NCBI GenBank assembly: GCA_013399695.1
Contig: VXAU01001757.1
Span: 2,017,616-2,081,615, forward strand
Direction: 5' to 3'
From: Formicarius rufipectus
Lineage: Eukaryota > Chordata > Aves > Passeriformes > Formicariidae
Length of the DNA: 64,000 bases
This document shows positions 1 to 12,529 of the stretch, piece by piece; positions within the stretch are counted from its first letter, which is position 1, and each line of letters starts with the position of its first letter. The translations under genes were made by a program, and so were the position numbers. Under the pieces are notes generated by a model that was not told where the DNA came from, did not search any database, and was given only the letters and a program-made list of their open reading frames with translations.

Positions 1-1904
1 GTGATACCGAGTGAGCAAGGAGTTGGGTAGTGGTTAAGATGGAAGAAGGGCCAACTGTGCTACGTTTCCCACCTGTATTTGCCAGCTGTGACTGTTCCTG
101 GAGCCCTGTCCTGCCCATGTCCATCCCTCAGGGTACTGGCACTTGCTCCAGGTCACTTAACAGATGCCAAAGTGCTGCTGCCTTCAGGTTCATCCCCCAG
201 CAGCTCTTCTTTAGCTGGGGTGGGGATGAGGCTTTCTCCTTCCCTTTAGTGTGTCCCTGCCCCAGCTGGCTCCATGGGGCAGTTTGTCCTCTGGATGTGT
301 GGAGCTGCAGGAGATGTGAGCTGGAGGTCAGCGCTGTGCTCTCGAGCCAGTGTCTCTCCTCCACACACCATTAGCCTGGGCTGCTTCATGTTCCCGTTAG
401 CACCAAATGGAGAAACTTCCTCCAGAGTGTTCTTATTTAACTTTTCAATTATTTGATAACTTGAGGAGCATTAGCTGATACTGAGGGCTTGCCCATCTTC
501 CTTGCTCCTCTCTGCTCACTGCTTAAGCAAAAAACTTATGGTGTCTCATAAAAAAGGTAAGTTGAGGGTTTTATTAGAGGAGAGAAGGTGGGAAGTGGAG
601 TCTCTCTTGGCCTGGACCTTCTCAGTGCTGAGGCAGGGCGAGATGGGGCAGCATCCCACAGCCCAAGGCTTTTCTTTGTATGAGAAATGGGATGAAGAAA
701 TAAATGCCCTGTGCATGTTAGGGGTGGAATGTGCTAGAAAAGTCTTTCCTCCATGGAAGAGCCAAGCATTTAGTGGTCAGAAACAGCTCCTGGGAGGGTC
801 AAACCTAGTTGACAGCAGCTCCAGGAGCACAGGGACCCGTCTGCTTTTGGGAGGTGCTCTCCATGCAAAGATCTGAGGTGAAGGCAGGCACCGCTGGACC
901 ACAGCTCTTCAGCATTTGGTCTTTTCTAATATGTTTATAATTATATTGCATTATCTTAATTACCAACGGGGGAAGTGGGGAGCGTGCCAGAGGGAGGGAA
1001 AGGAGGAAGGTGGAAAGGCAAGGAAGGAGTGGGGTGATGAGTAACTCACAGCCTCTGTCGATGGGGCCACAATTGCAGCTGGAGTTGAAAATTATGCTAT
1101 TAATACAATGCTTATTCATTTCTCATAATAAAAAAATGGAAGTGCATTCCGAATGAAATTAACATTCCGTGACATTTTCCGGTAAACGGTTAGTTTGCAC
1201 ACATGAGTGGAGGCAATTAGCTGGGAAGCAATTGAGTGCCGTGACTGGAGAGAGGATGAAGAAGGGTCAGGGCAGCTGCTGCTGGGTGGGTGCTGCCCTG
1301 GGCTCTGACTCCAACTGCTCCTTCCAGGTGGGATGGGCATTCCTCTGGGTCCTGCTGGTTTTAGGGACAGCTCACCCAGCTCCAGTGAGGATGGGATGGG
1401 CTGTAGATGTTATCTCCCATTCTCTGTAGATGGGGGGGAAAGGGCAAAGCTTTGCAATAAAGGGGAAAATCAAAGAGTTAGGTGCATGACCAGAAGGGGT
1501 TTGGGGTGCCCTGGTGCACCCCGGGGTCCCTGTCCCCACTGCAGGATGCTGGTCTCCATCCCTCTCCCATGCTGCACTCCAGCCTCTCTGGACATCCCCC
1601 TTCCTGTCATGCTCCTAAAGCTTTATTAGAAAGCAAAGGAGACTTCTTCCCAAATTTGTTGAACTACTGAAAACTTCTGATCCTATCAGGGTTTTTTTTC
1701 CCTGCCTCATACCAGATAAGGAGTGTGCTGGCTCTGAGCCCAGAGCTGAGGGTGGTGGAGAATGGGGTAGGGAAGCAGTCATCTCATGAATACACGAAAG
1801 AGGAAAGTGCATTTGTTCAGTTTCCTTCAAAGGAGATGTCTTGAATAAAACTTTATCTCTTCTTCTGTTGCCCTCCCCCTTCAATTTGCAATTGAAATCA
1901 GACT

Positions 1905-1995
1905 TTATACGTAAAAGTTCTATTTTTATAGTGAGAAATTTATTAATGTATATAATAATTATTAATTTATTAATAGCTATATATTAATAGCTATG
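1905..1995. repeat. AT-rich tract with short direct repeats
   Basis: The stretch is almost pure A+T. The 12-mer attaatagctat occurs twice close together near 1970-1995. It lies inside the partial first intron. No function can be read from it; it is simple low-complexity intron DNA. Confidence 0.6.
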
Positions 1996-2369
1996 CTAAA
2001 AAAAATGTATACAGTCTCTATTTTAAAACTCAACAAAAAGGGCCAAGAGAGAGAAGAACGAAAAAGAGAAGAACAAAAAAGTCAAGATGGAATGCAAGGC
2101 TGTTTTCAAAATGCTCCTGACTTCCTCTATCCCTCTGTTGCTCATTTGAGAACTCTTCTATGTAAAAGAGCTTTTTGGAGATAGATGGATCCTCCCTCAC
2201 GCTCCAATGGCAGGGCTGGGCTGGGGGTCAGGTTTGGCAAAGCACAGGGTGCCATGGGTGGCATTTCACCTGATGGGTTCATCTGAGGACAACTTGGAAA
2301 TACAGGCACTGCAGGAGGTGCTTGGTCCTTGATGTATGTATGATAATTTGTGCTTTCTTTTGATGTTTT

Positions 2370-2505
2370 TATAAATATTCCTGTATATACTTATACAGGG
2401 ATATATATATCTCCATATACATCTATAATTTAAATATATATGTACTGAAATAAAATATATGGAGATATATATGTATATATTTAAATTTTTATATCTCTCT
2501 GTATT
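2370..2505. repeat. AT-rich low-complexity block with inverted repeats
   Basis: A perfect 17-bp inverted repeat has arms at 2403-2419 (atatatatctccatata) and 2456-2472 (tatatggagatatatat) with a 36-nt spacer. A smaller 8-bp inverted repeat lies just upstream, cctgtata at 2380-2387 and tatacagg at 2392-2399. The rest of the block is (AT)n-like. Such tracts can extrude as cruciforms or expand and contract by slippage. Nothing suggests a functional RNA gene. Confidence 0.65.
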
Positions 2506-4208
2506 TACATCTGCTGAGTTGGTTGTGTAATGCAACTTGCAGTTTTCTGGTATTTCTTGGACACAGTGACTGCCCACGGCATTTGATGTGGACTGGTGGA
2601 GCTCAGGGGACTGAAGGGCTCTCTTGCTCAAGAGGTGGCAGAGGGGCTTGGTGGCTGGAGAAAGACAGAGAGAGCTGAAGTTCTCGGTGTTACCAATGTT
2701 TTTGCCTTATCTCCCATGTTCAGTGGCAGGATGTCACTCTGTGGATGTGTTTTCCTCCCAGTACACGTGGAGCTGTTGTACAAATCTCTCCCACTGCATC
2801 GGCATCAGTGTAATTACCTAATTTTATGCTAGTAAAGCTCTGTGCTTTCTGGAGCTCAGTACCTTCAGGGTGGCACTGTTGAAAATCAGTCCACATCCCA
2901 GTCTCAGAACAAACACCGTTAGTTATTTCATGCTTCGAAAAGCAACAAACACCCATTATTTAGAGCTGGTGAGAAATCAGGGTTTCCACCATGTGGAAAA
3001 CTTCCAGTATTGTGAAATTTATGCTCGTTCCAAATAGGATCGGAAAGTCGATTTCTTGAAATACTTTGTAGAATAGAAATTTCTGTAGGATCGATCAGGA
3101 AACATCAAAATGAGCTTATTGAAAATCAAGGGGTTGATTTGAAGGAAACAATTAAAATGTTATTAAACTTCATTACACGTACCTGATGTTTGCGTGGTGC
3201 GGCAGAGAATTGATGATGCATTAGACCTTTGGCACCTACGTCAGTGGTCCCAGGAGAGCAACCCTTCCCTGTGCCTAGAAAAAGAAGATTATTTGAAAAA
3301 TACTGGAAGCAGTTGGTGAAAGGGCAGGAAACAGCCTTGGAGAGGAGTCTGGGATGAGGGGGCTGCACCCTGCACATGGCTGTGGGTGCTGTCATGAAAG
3401 TGCTACAGATCAGGAGGTAAAAGCCCCACTGACCTTGGCTTTTAATTGCACCCAACTTTTCCATTTAATCCTTGATTGAGTTTTGTGTCTTCCTGCAAAA
3501 CACTTTGATTCCAGTGAAGCATCATGTTCAGTGGAGCAGCTCTTGAGATGCTCTGTGAGTTACTCCTCTCCCCAAAACTTTTGGAGCATTGTAGCTATTG
3601 GTAACGTCGAGGCATTGATAACTTGCGTTCTCACACTCAGAAATCAAAGAGAGGGATGGGAAAACCAGATGCTTACAAACCTGTATTTTATAGAAGTATG
3701 TTTTACTCCATACCTAGCGTGGGAAGCTCTAATAGAAGCTGCTGTTGCCTTGCCAGTTGTCTTCCTGCAGCTGTTGGAGTGCAGGTGTTGTGGGAGGAGA
3801 ACAGGGATAGCTGTGGCTCCAGGAACAGAACCTTTAAGCCAAACACCAGAGACCAGGAGACCTGGGGAAACTGGCACCTTTCCAGACCTTAAACCTCACT
3901 GCTCTGTTTTAATAAGCTGCAAACCCCAAGCCATGGGGTTGTCTGGCTCTCCCACCACCCAAGAGCTGCATGAGGGTGAAGCCTGGTTTGGGGAGAAGCT
4001 GCTCCATTGGGGTCCTCAAGATTCTAAAACACCTCAGCAAAACTGAGGGCTGGTTTCCAAGAACTGTGGGGCATTTCCATCCCTGTCTGGTTTTGCTGAC
4101 TGGGAACAGGTTGCACAGTCCAAAGGGGTTTTGTTGTGCCTTATCCTGTGAGAATGTCCAGGAATGGTGGAGATACCATCCAAATGCAACCAGTGGAGGC
4201 ACACAAGG

Positions 4209-4585
4209 TCACAGAACATGCTGAGTTGGAAGGGATCCACAAGGACCATTGTGTCCAACCCTTAAGCCTGCACAGGGCAATCCCCAGGAGTCACACTTTG
4301 TGCCTGAGTGGATCATCCAAACACTTTTTGAGCTTTGTCAACCTTGGTGCTGTGACCAGTGCCCAACCACCCTCTGCGTGAAGAACCTTTTCCTAATATC
4401 CAACCTAAACCTCCCCTGCCATGACTTCAGGCCCTTCCCTGGGTCCTGTTTACCACAGAGCAGAGATCAGTGGCTGCCCCTCTTCTTCCCCTCAGGAGGA
4501 GGTTGTAACTGTAGAGAGGTCTCCCTCAGTTTCCTCTTCTCCAGCTGAACAGACCAGGTACCCTCAGCAGCTCCTCATGTGGCTT
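4209..4585 (-). mobile_element. CR1 LINE fragment, 5'-truncated, minus orientation
   Basis: Read on the + strand, the fragment starts with the reverse-complemented CR1 3' end (tcacagaacatgctgagttg). It passes through the typical block ccaacctaaacctcccctg near 4399-4417 and ends in the region ccctcagcagctcctcat near 4561-4578. Chicken repeat 1 is the dominant avian non-LTR retrotransposon and usually survives as short 3' pieces like this. Open frames over it are decayed and not a gene. Confidence 0.85.
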
Positions 4586-5599
4586 CCACAACCAGTGCAT
4601 CTCTCCAGTAGGGGTTGTGGGTGGTTGTGCTGATCCAAGCCTGGGACTGTGTTTTGGAGAATCCCTACTGGGCACTGATGTTGGTGAGATCCTGGCTGTG
4701 GTATTTTCCCAGAACAACCCCCCACACCCACCACGTGTGTCTGGGAAGGGTATTGCTCTCCTGTGCGTGCAGTGAGTCCTGCGAGGGCTGGAACGAGTAC
4801 TGCTGCTTCCCATCTCCATTGCAACGTATTTTTACCCAAACATTGCTCATATTGTTCTGTTGATGACTATTTTTTTATGTTGTTGTTGTAATTTTTGAGC
4901 CAAACAACATATTTCCCCCCTGCAATTTGTGCCAGCAGAAAGGAAGGAGGAGAGAACGGCTCTGGGTAGGAATTGTTTTATGGGAGACGTTCAAGCAAAT
5001 AGGGGAGCCATAAGGAGAGCAAATCGCTTTCCAAATAGCATCTGGGGGTGGACAGGAGGGAGGTGTATGTCAGGAACATGTACTGTGCTTTACAAAGGTA
5101 GGGTGACCTTCAGCTGTGTCCTCAAAGCTCTGCCAGAGAGGGAAGCTGATTTTGCGGAGGCCGAAAAGCCTTGTGATTCCTCTGCTTCATCCTGTTCCTG
5201 GGGTGGTTGTGCAGCTGAAGGCTTTTGCTGTAGAACAGGGGGAGGTTGAGACACTGTGCCAAACCTTGGGGTGGATCTCATTCTCCAGCCTGGCAGAGGT
5301 GGTCTCTCAGCATGGTGACGAAGATGTGAGCTCAGTAGCCCTGATGGATTTATCTCCTGGAAACCAGGGATGGGAGAGAAGGTGGTTTTGGCAAGCTTTG
5401 CTCGGGGAGAGGAGCAGTCCTATCGCCTCTGAAATGTGTCATGTTCAGCCAGTGTTGGGATGAGCTGCTGCCTGGGCACTGGTGATGTCACTGTGTCGTG
5501 CCAGGGAGGAGAGCAGTGTGTGGGTAGTGTGGAGGTGCCAGGAGCTGCTGCTTGAGCCTGTGTTTGACACAGGCAGTCTGGGAGGGGCTTGCAGGGATG

Positions 5600-5672
5600 T
5601 GTAGAACAGAGTAGTTCAGTTGGAAGGGGTCTACAAGGACCACCCAGTTCTGCTGCCTGACCACTTCAGGGC
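5600..5672 (-). mobile_element. Probable short CR1 3'-end fragment, minus orientation
   Basis: The piece around agttggaaggggtctacaag (about 5619-5638), followed by gaccacccagtt, resembles the reverse complement of the CR1 3' end. Only about 70 bp are recognisable and divergence is high, so the call is tentative. Confidence 0.45.
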
Positions 5673-6049
5673 TGTCTGAAAGTTAAAGCAAATTAATAAG
5701 GCCCTGCTTACCCTGCAGTAGTGTTTCTTTCCATGGTTTTCTGAACAACTAAAACCTCAGAGGGCTGCTGTGGGGAAGCCCAGGTGGCAGTTTGTCTCTC
5801 TCATGGATATGATGGACACCCCCATAGTCAGCAGGGTCCCACCGACCCCAGCAAGTGCTGTGTCTCATTCTGTTGTAGTGCAGTGGTCTCTTCCTCTTTT
5901 TTTGGCACTGTTGGCAGTGCTTGAAGGGCACTCCCTTCCTCCTTCACCCCTGATGTTCACACAATTGAATCTCAGCTACCTTTCATTTGTCACTGAGGTT
6001 TTTTTCCACGCTTCTCACCCATATCTAACTCTGCTTGCTGAGTTCATGT

Positions 6050-6175
6050 CAAGGAGTGTCTCTTCTCATTTCTCTTTTTCCCACCTTTCCCTTTTTCTAT
6101 CCCCTTCCTGCCTTTTTTTTTTTTTTTCCCTATTCTACTTTTCTCTCTTCCCTCTCCCATTTCCCTCTCCAAACC
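6050..6175. repeat. Polypyrimidine tract
   Basis: About 125 bp of nearly uninterrupted C and T on the + strand, including a T run of about 15 near 6113-6127. It is not followed by a recognisable exon, so it is better read as simple sequence than as a splice acceptor tract. Confidence 0.6.
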
Positions 6176-8205
6176 CCCAAGCTCAAGGGCAAGGAGGAGC
6201 CGAGGACATGCTGGCAACACACAAGCTGTGCAGAGCAGTGAGACACACCAGCCCTTTGCTCCCGTTCCTGCAGTATTTGTAGCATCCTCCCAAATATCTG
6301 GCAGCTAGAGGACCCCCTCCTCTCCTTGTGAAACTTTCCCCCTGCTCTTGGCATTTGCTCCCCTGACAGATGCTCCGGGATGGCTGTGCCAGCGTGGTGG
6401 CCAGATGGGCGCGATCACCACAGCGCCAACAGCTCCCCTCAGCCAAGCAGGGGCCATGAGAGTGTTGTGACCTCGCTGTGCTGTGTTGCTCACTGAAGGC
6501 ATGGCCCCCTCCTCCTCCTCCTCCTCCCTCCTGTGCCCTCCTCCTGGCCTCCTTTCAGTAAATAAGCCTGAGCCGTGTGGCTCTCGTGCTCCCTGCTCCA
6601 TTTCCACACATCCCATATCACACAGCCCCGAGGTTTGGATAACTCACCATCTGTTCCTGGGGAGGTCCTGCCACGTGTTCCCCTGGGTGAAGGAGCTGTG
6701 GGGATGGGCTTCCCTCGTGGGCATGGTGGTGGGAGGCTGAGCTGCCCTGGTGCTGCCACAGCATCCTTCCCTGGCACCTCGGGTTGGGCATGTGCTGTCA
6801 AGGTGGCAGTGGATGCTCTTTGGAGGCCTTTCCCTGCTCTTGATGTATTGTTTTCCCTTGTGATGGAGCCTGCTGGGGCATCTGACAGCGCAGGATTAAT
6901 CTGTAACTGCTGTAAATGTTGGGGGCTTTGGGGAGCTCTGTCTTTGATCTGTGGTTCCTGAGGGAGCCTGGTACTGGAAAGCTGGAAGACATAACATAGA
7001 TAGTCTCTTAGGTTTCTCTCTCCAGAGCTCTCCTGAAATGGTTCCCACTGTTGGTGCTCATGCAGGCAGTGGGTTTGATTTTCAACTCTCTGTTGCCTGG
7101 TGTGACAGCTCTGGCTGGCTGGCTGGTCTCCCTCTGTTTCCCAGTACGGCAGCTCTGGGTGGATGGATCCTCTCCTGAGCCCTCCTGATACACAGAGCAG
7201 GCACAGCACCTGATCTGCTCTCTGGTGCTCACCCTCCCAACGGTCCCAGCAGATTTTGGATCTTCCTCTGCAGCCTGCAGGAGTGGGAAAGCACCCTAGG
7301 GTCCTCTAAAACCTCTCAGCCCTGGGGAGGCTGAGAACATCACCTTTGGGAACTGGGGAGAAGAAGAGGGGAGCTGCTCCATGGGCTGGTGTGGCACTGC
7401 CTGTGGCACAGGGTGTTCTGCTCCCTGTGGCATAGGTACCTGTTGGAGAGTGCTGCAGTCTCCATGTTTAGCTCAAATCCTTGGCTGGAATTAAAAATGA
7501 ATGGCCAGCTTCTCAATTCCCTCTGATTTGGACCTGCACCGTGCTGGGAAGGGAATTGGAGTCCATGGTTTGGAGCAGGTACACACCCCGAGCTCACTAA
7601 GTTCCTGAGGAGCTACATACACATGTGATGTGTCTTGATCCAGGAGATGTGGTGGGGTGATACAATATCCCCTGGGAGACCCCAAGGAATCCTGCAGCTC
7701 AGAGCATGCCTGGTCTACTTGCATATTGTCTTCCTGACTCCCACCCCAGCCTTCCCCATTGCTCTGTAATCCCAAATTCGCCTGTTGAGTTCTACTCCCC
7801 AAAAAAGAAAGGCTCCTACAGTTGGTGTTTGACTCCAAGCTCCTGGGGCATAGTTAAACCCAACCCAAAGCCAGCTTTTGGGGTGTAACTTTGCTGTAAC
7901 TTGGATAAAGGAATGGTGATTCCAAGTGCCCTGCATGCACATGGGAGAACAGACAAATAATAATCCAACATGCTGGAAAACAACATGGAAAATGAAATTT
8001 CCATAAACTCACAATTTTCTAATTTCTGTGGCTTTGGTAAGACATGGAAAGTGCTGGATGGGTCCCTGTGGGTGACAGCAGAGGGTCTTGACAGAGCTCC
8101 TGCCCCAGGACTCGGCTCTGGCTCGCATTGCCCTATGTGAGGAAGGGCCTGGGGATGTGGTGGCCCTGTCCTCTTCTAACCACAGTGCCTTTGCTGGTGT
8201 TGCAG

Positions 8206-8355
8206 CTCCCGAGGTGACGCAGGAGACGGTGGAATCCCTGATGCAGAAGTTCAAGGAGAGCTTCCGCACCAACACGCCCATCGAGATCGGGCAGCTCCAG
8301 CCCGCGCTGCGCGGCACGTCCGTGGGGAGACGGAAACGCCGCAGCCGGCCCCGAG
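8206..8355 (+). CDS. ASTN2: ASTN2 exon A: end of cytoplasmic loop, basic segment
   Basis: This 150-bp exon has 49 full codons plus two bases at the start and one at the end (phase 1 at both sides). It is bounded by acceptor gttgcag and donor gaggtaggat. The translation runs from PEVTQETVESLMQKFKESF to the arginine-rich GRRKRRSRPR and matches the vertebrate ASTN2 cytoplasmic loop between the two membrane spans; ASTN1 lacks this wording. The first part is likely helical and the last part is strongly basic. Being a 1-1 phase exon, it can be skipped without changing frame. Immediately after the donor lies a 47-48 bp tandem repeat that copies the donor. If the authentic donor is missed, reading continues into a stop at 8367-8369. 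Confidence 0.95.
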
Positions 8356-8498
8356 GTAGGATGATATGATCACCACTTGCTTCCCCAGTGCCCATACCCC
8401 AGGTAGGATGGCATGATCACCACCTGCTTCCCCAGTGCCCATACCCCGAGGTAGGATGTTGTGGTCACCACCTGCTTCCCCAGTGCCCATACCCAGAG
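8356..8498 (+). repeat. 47-48 bp tandem repeat, three copies, each starting with a splice donor copy
   Basis: Three adjacent copies lie at 8356-8402, 8403-8450 and 8451-about 8498. Each begins gtaggatg. Copies 1 and 2 end in cccataccccag or cccataccccgag, so the exon A end (ccccgag) plus donor (gtaggat) is reproduced at the start of copies 2 and 3. The copies share atgatcaccac and tgcttccccagtgcccat with a few substitutions. The array starts exactly at the exon A/intron border. Replication slippage or duplication across the border is the simplest origin. Use of the downstream donors would insert 47 or 95 nt containing an early in-frame stop. Confidence 0.93.
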
Positions 8499-10079
8499 GA
8501 GTCTGGCTGGGGAGGAAGGATGGAGCTCCTCACCCTCACTGCTGAGTGTGGGGACACCAGAGCTCTCCTGTGTGATGGGGTAAAGAGCGGCAAAGCCCTC
8601 ACAGCATCCTCTGGGTGGTCTGGTGGCAGTGCTTGGGAGTTGTATCATACATGTTCCCTCCAAGGGATTCTTACAAGTCCTGAGTCCCTGGACTAACTCA
8701 GGTGGTAGTGAAGTGGTTTCTTGGCAAGTTTTTGTTTCACAAAAGGGTAAAGTTTGTTTTAGCTCTCACGTCACTGGGACCTCTCTTCTTTCTGCTTTCC
8801 CAGTGCTTAGGGGTTTTTTGACTCTTAGGGGCCACACAGAGAGTGGGAGCAGCATTAATGAATATAAGGGCTGTACAGAGGGTTTGGGTCTGCATTTCCA
8901 TGTGTGGAGGAGGCATCAGGGTCCCTCCAGGGATGATGGGCAGCAGGGTCCTTTGGACATGGCCTGCCCAGTGCACTGAAGGTCTTTGTGGCAGCACTGG
9001 GAGGTGGGAAAGAAATACTTTTCTTTTTGTTTACTGTTGGTTTTGTTTTTCATTTATTTATGAGTCTGAAATGTGATCTTTTATTCTGGATACATTTTCC
9101 TGCAACACAGGCCTGGAAAGGGCTTTTTTTATTATAGCTCTGCCCATAAATTATTCACTTAGTGTGAAGAAAATGTTCTGACTCTTTAACTGGTTTAAAT
9201 TATTTGGTTTGTTTTCTAGTAGTTATTCAAATACATGTCTCTGCATTTTAGTGTGTGTGTGGGTGCTTTGGGGTCCACAGGGACTGTCTGGGGAGGTTTC
9301 CCCGATTCCCTGTTCTAGCCTCACTTTTTTTTTTGTGTGTGTGTGTTTTTATTTCACTTTTGAGCTGCCTGAAGGTAAGAGGCTTTTTGGTCACTAATGG
9401 AACAAGTCAGTTAATCCTTGTAGCTGAGCTTAGGAGGAGACACAATGCCCAGCTGCAGGCTGAGCCTCCGGCTGTGTGGGAGCAGAGTGTGGTCCTGAGC
9501 CAGCCTGGTTTGTCCCCGGTCTCTGGAGACACCCCATTTCTCACCTCCCCAGGATACTTGTGTCTATTAGTGGCCACAGGAATAGTGGATACCAAGACAA
9601 GAGTGCCCTTGGTCACTCTGCGTTTGTCCCCAGACTGATGTCTCCTCAATGTAAAGGCTGGAGATTGGTCCATACCCGATGTCTGTGTGGGATGAGGAGC
9701 CCAAGGCATAACATACCCCATAGACTTTAGGAGGAGACCCTGACTTCCAGTGGCCCCACCTACAGGAGCCTTCACCATCACTCCCTACGGAAGAGATTCT
9801 ATGATCTCAAACATCAGGAATCAGCAAGCAGCCCCAACAAGCCAGCAGGTCCCAGTGTCCCCAGTGGAGATCTTGCTAACTATAACTCCATCCATCCTCT
9901 TTTCCCTTTAATTTAAATTTCTCTTTGCTTATGAAAGTGGTGGCCAGACACTGCTGAGCTGATCCATGCCTTTCCCTGGGCTCCCCTGTGCCAGAGATTT
10001 TGTTTTTACAGCCTGTGGTTACCTGTCCCTCCAGTGGCCAAATGGCTGGAGTGGGAGCGAATGTTCAGGTTAAAGGATG

Positions 10080-10345
10080 ATACCACAACTCAGGATGTTT
10101 GCATTTTCCATCCAATTGCAAACACAAACCCTTTGCCTCATTAATCCATTGCAATTCATGAGACTCTTTTTTTAACTCCCCCTAAATGATATTGTCCATT
10201 TGGGATACATTTATTTCCTCCTAACGGCCGCATGACAGTTCCGCTGATGGAGTTTGCATCCAACTTTGTTCCTGGGTAGTGACAAGTCGGCCTGACGGAT
10301 GCATGTGTGTAATTATTTTCTTGTGGTTTGATTTAATTAATGCTT
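10080..10345. promoter_or_regulatory. Candidate conserved noncoding element (unverified)
   Basis: The block is free of recognisable repeats and AT-rich. It has several attaat/ttaatta-type homeodomain cores (for example gatttaattaatgcttaa near 10330-10347), a forkhead-like aaacacaaacc near 10123-10133, and isolated CpGs in an otherwise CpG-poor intron. ASTN2 introns in vertebrates hold conserved elements in general, but identity with any of them is inferred from appearance only. Confidence 0.25.
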
Positions 10346-12529
10346 AACCTCATCAGAGCCCTACAGCTGGAGCACTCTCCCTGCAGGAAATGTGCGCAGC
10401 AGAAGGATTTCCTCCTTTATAGAAAAACTCTGAAAGGGTTTCTGAGTGCTGCTCCTTCAGAAGGATGGGATAAACCATCCAAGCCAGAAAACAAACAACC
10501 CAACACCCCAGCACAAGCAAAACAAATCTGCCCTCAGCTTTGCTTTGCTTCACTTCCCTGCATGGTGTTTAAACTGCTGCCCGTTGCTCGTCATTAAACC
10601 TGGTTCTGTGTGGAGTGTTTCCAGCAGCTCTGAGAAAGGTTGCTGTTTTGACAAGTAGATTGACTTTAAAAAAAAACCAAAACCACAGCACCCTCTCCAT
10701 TTACACTGCCATATAGCTTTATTCTGTCTAATGCCTCTTTCATATAACCTTTCTCCCTAAACACTTCTATCGAGTGAAGCATATTTAGTGGTTATAAATA
10801 ATAGAAGGAGAGTGAGGATGGTGAGAGCTGCGAGGCAGGAGGGTGGGCTGGAAGGTGGAGATCTCCTTGGAGGCTGGCAGCACGGGAAGGAAGGATACTG
10901 CATCCAAGAGATTTTAGTGGTTCCCGAAATGCAGCCAGGTGGTATCCTCATCATCCCAAGCTGTCTGCATCAGAACTAGGAAATGTTGCCCTGGGGAGGG
11001 CAGGGAGAGGCAGCAGGGCAGGGACTGAGGATGGGGGTTTGGCCAATGGACCATCCTGTGTGTGTGGATGCAGGGGCTGGGTGGGATGTTGGGCTGTGGG
11101 GCTGGGAGGTGGCCTTGGGGGTGGCTGGTGTGTGCAGAGAGGGGGTCTGGTGCCCTCTCCTGGGGCAGGGCTTTAAAAACACGCTGGATTTGGGAAGTAA
11201 CTCATAATGATCCTTCTCCTGAGACAGCATGTGCTTGTTTATCAAGATGTGCTGCTTAGCAGTGGGGCTGCAGCTTCTTGTGGTGTGGAGGTCTTGGCTC
11301 TGCCCTGAGTTATGCAAAGTTCCCTGAAGGCAACTTCAGCCCTCGGCTGGGCTCACCTGTGGTCCCTGCTTTTGCCTGGACATCTCTGCCTGCACTTTGC
11401 ATTGTCCATCTGTCTTGTGGTTGCCTTTAGAGCATCATATTTTGCTGGCAAGGCATTTTAGGGGTTTAGCTGGAAACTTCACCTCCCATGAGTCAAAGCA
11501 TCATGTCCAGTTCTGTGAGTTGTTCCTTAGTGAAAATAAAACCCTTCGTGACTCTGTGTAAGGGCTGCTGTCTGGGATCATTCCATAGTGGAAACCATGG
11601 GACTGTTTGTACCACCCAGTGTGGGTGGTGGGGTTTTTGGGTATAGACAGAAGGAAAAGGGAATGACAGTGAGGAGGAAGACTTCTCCCCAGCTGAAGCC
11701 AGTGTGTGTGAACATACCCCTTTCATGGGGAGCTTCATTTTAAAGGGCTTTTCTTCTTCATCCTTTTTTTGCACTGACCATGTAAGTTTCAAACAAAAAT
11801 GTTTGTGTATTTGGACTTTTTTGTCCCTAAATCTGATTCTAATTTACCTTTCTCTGGCCCATTTACTTTTTCAGCTGACTGGTACTCTTTGCAGGGTTAA
11901 ATTAATTAAACTGGAAGTTTCCACTTAGCTAATTGCATCTCTCTGCATCGCCTGTAGTGCTGGGGAGGGCACTCCTTATCCAGCATTTACTGGGAAGCCT
12001 GGAAGCAGAGGAGCTAGTTGAACACCCAGAAGACTGTGTTGCTTAGGGCATGTGAGTGTGGAGCAGAGTGAACCTAACATGGTCAAGCAAGGGGGTTGTG
12101 GGTCTCGAATCCTGTGGTATGGACAGGGTTTGGCCCTTCTCCTGGAAAGGAGGGATGCAGAAGATTCTTTGACAGTGGTTGCAGGACAGGGGGATGGGCA
12201 GAGATGTCACCCAGGCTGGCACCACTGCAGACAAAAACAAGCTCCCACTTCTGTTTTAACATCCAGCCTGGAGAGATTAAGTATTTGAGGTCAATTTGGC
12301 CTCAGATAGGAATTATCCAAATAGCTCCTGTTACTTATTTCTTTATTTTAACTCCATTTTGGTTTGTTTTGCATCCGCAGTTATTCTCCTAAGATGCTCT
12401 GTGACCTCCTGGCTTTGGGGAGAGGATTAAAAATGTCAAGTTTGCTTTTTATGTTCTCATTCATGACAGAAACTCACTTAAAAAAAACATACACGTGGCT
12501 TTTAGCTAGCAAAATTCTTTGGGAATAAT

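Larger units (their letters stand above)
1..8205 (+). other. ASTN2: ASTN2 intron upstream of exon A (partial)
   Basis: No coding exon is recognisable in this stretch. It ends with the acceptor TTTGCTGGTGTTGCAG at 8190-8205. It holds a CR1 fragment at 4209-4585, a weaker one near 5600-5672, an AT-rich block with hairpins at about 2370-2505, a second AT-rich block at about 1905-1995, a polypyrimidine tract at about 6050-6175, a (CCT)n run at about 6507-6532 and a (CTGG)4 run at 7111-7126. The many short open frames on both strands show no recognisable domain and look random. A 239-codon antisense frame at 6490-7209 is low-complexity and was not accepted as a gene. Confidence 0.85.

Noticed and set aside
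3483..4046. 187-codon + strand open frame
   Set aside because: No recognisable family or motif, ordinary intron composition, and competing frames of similar quality on both strands.
6490..7209. 239-codon antisense open frame
   Set aside because: Low-complexity Arg/Gln/Pro-rich translation ending in a run from the (CCT)n repeat. No recognisable domain and no splice context.
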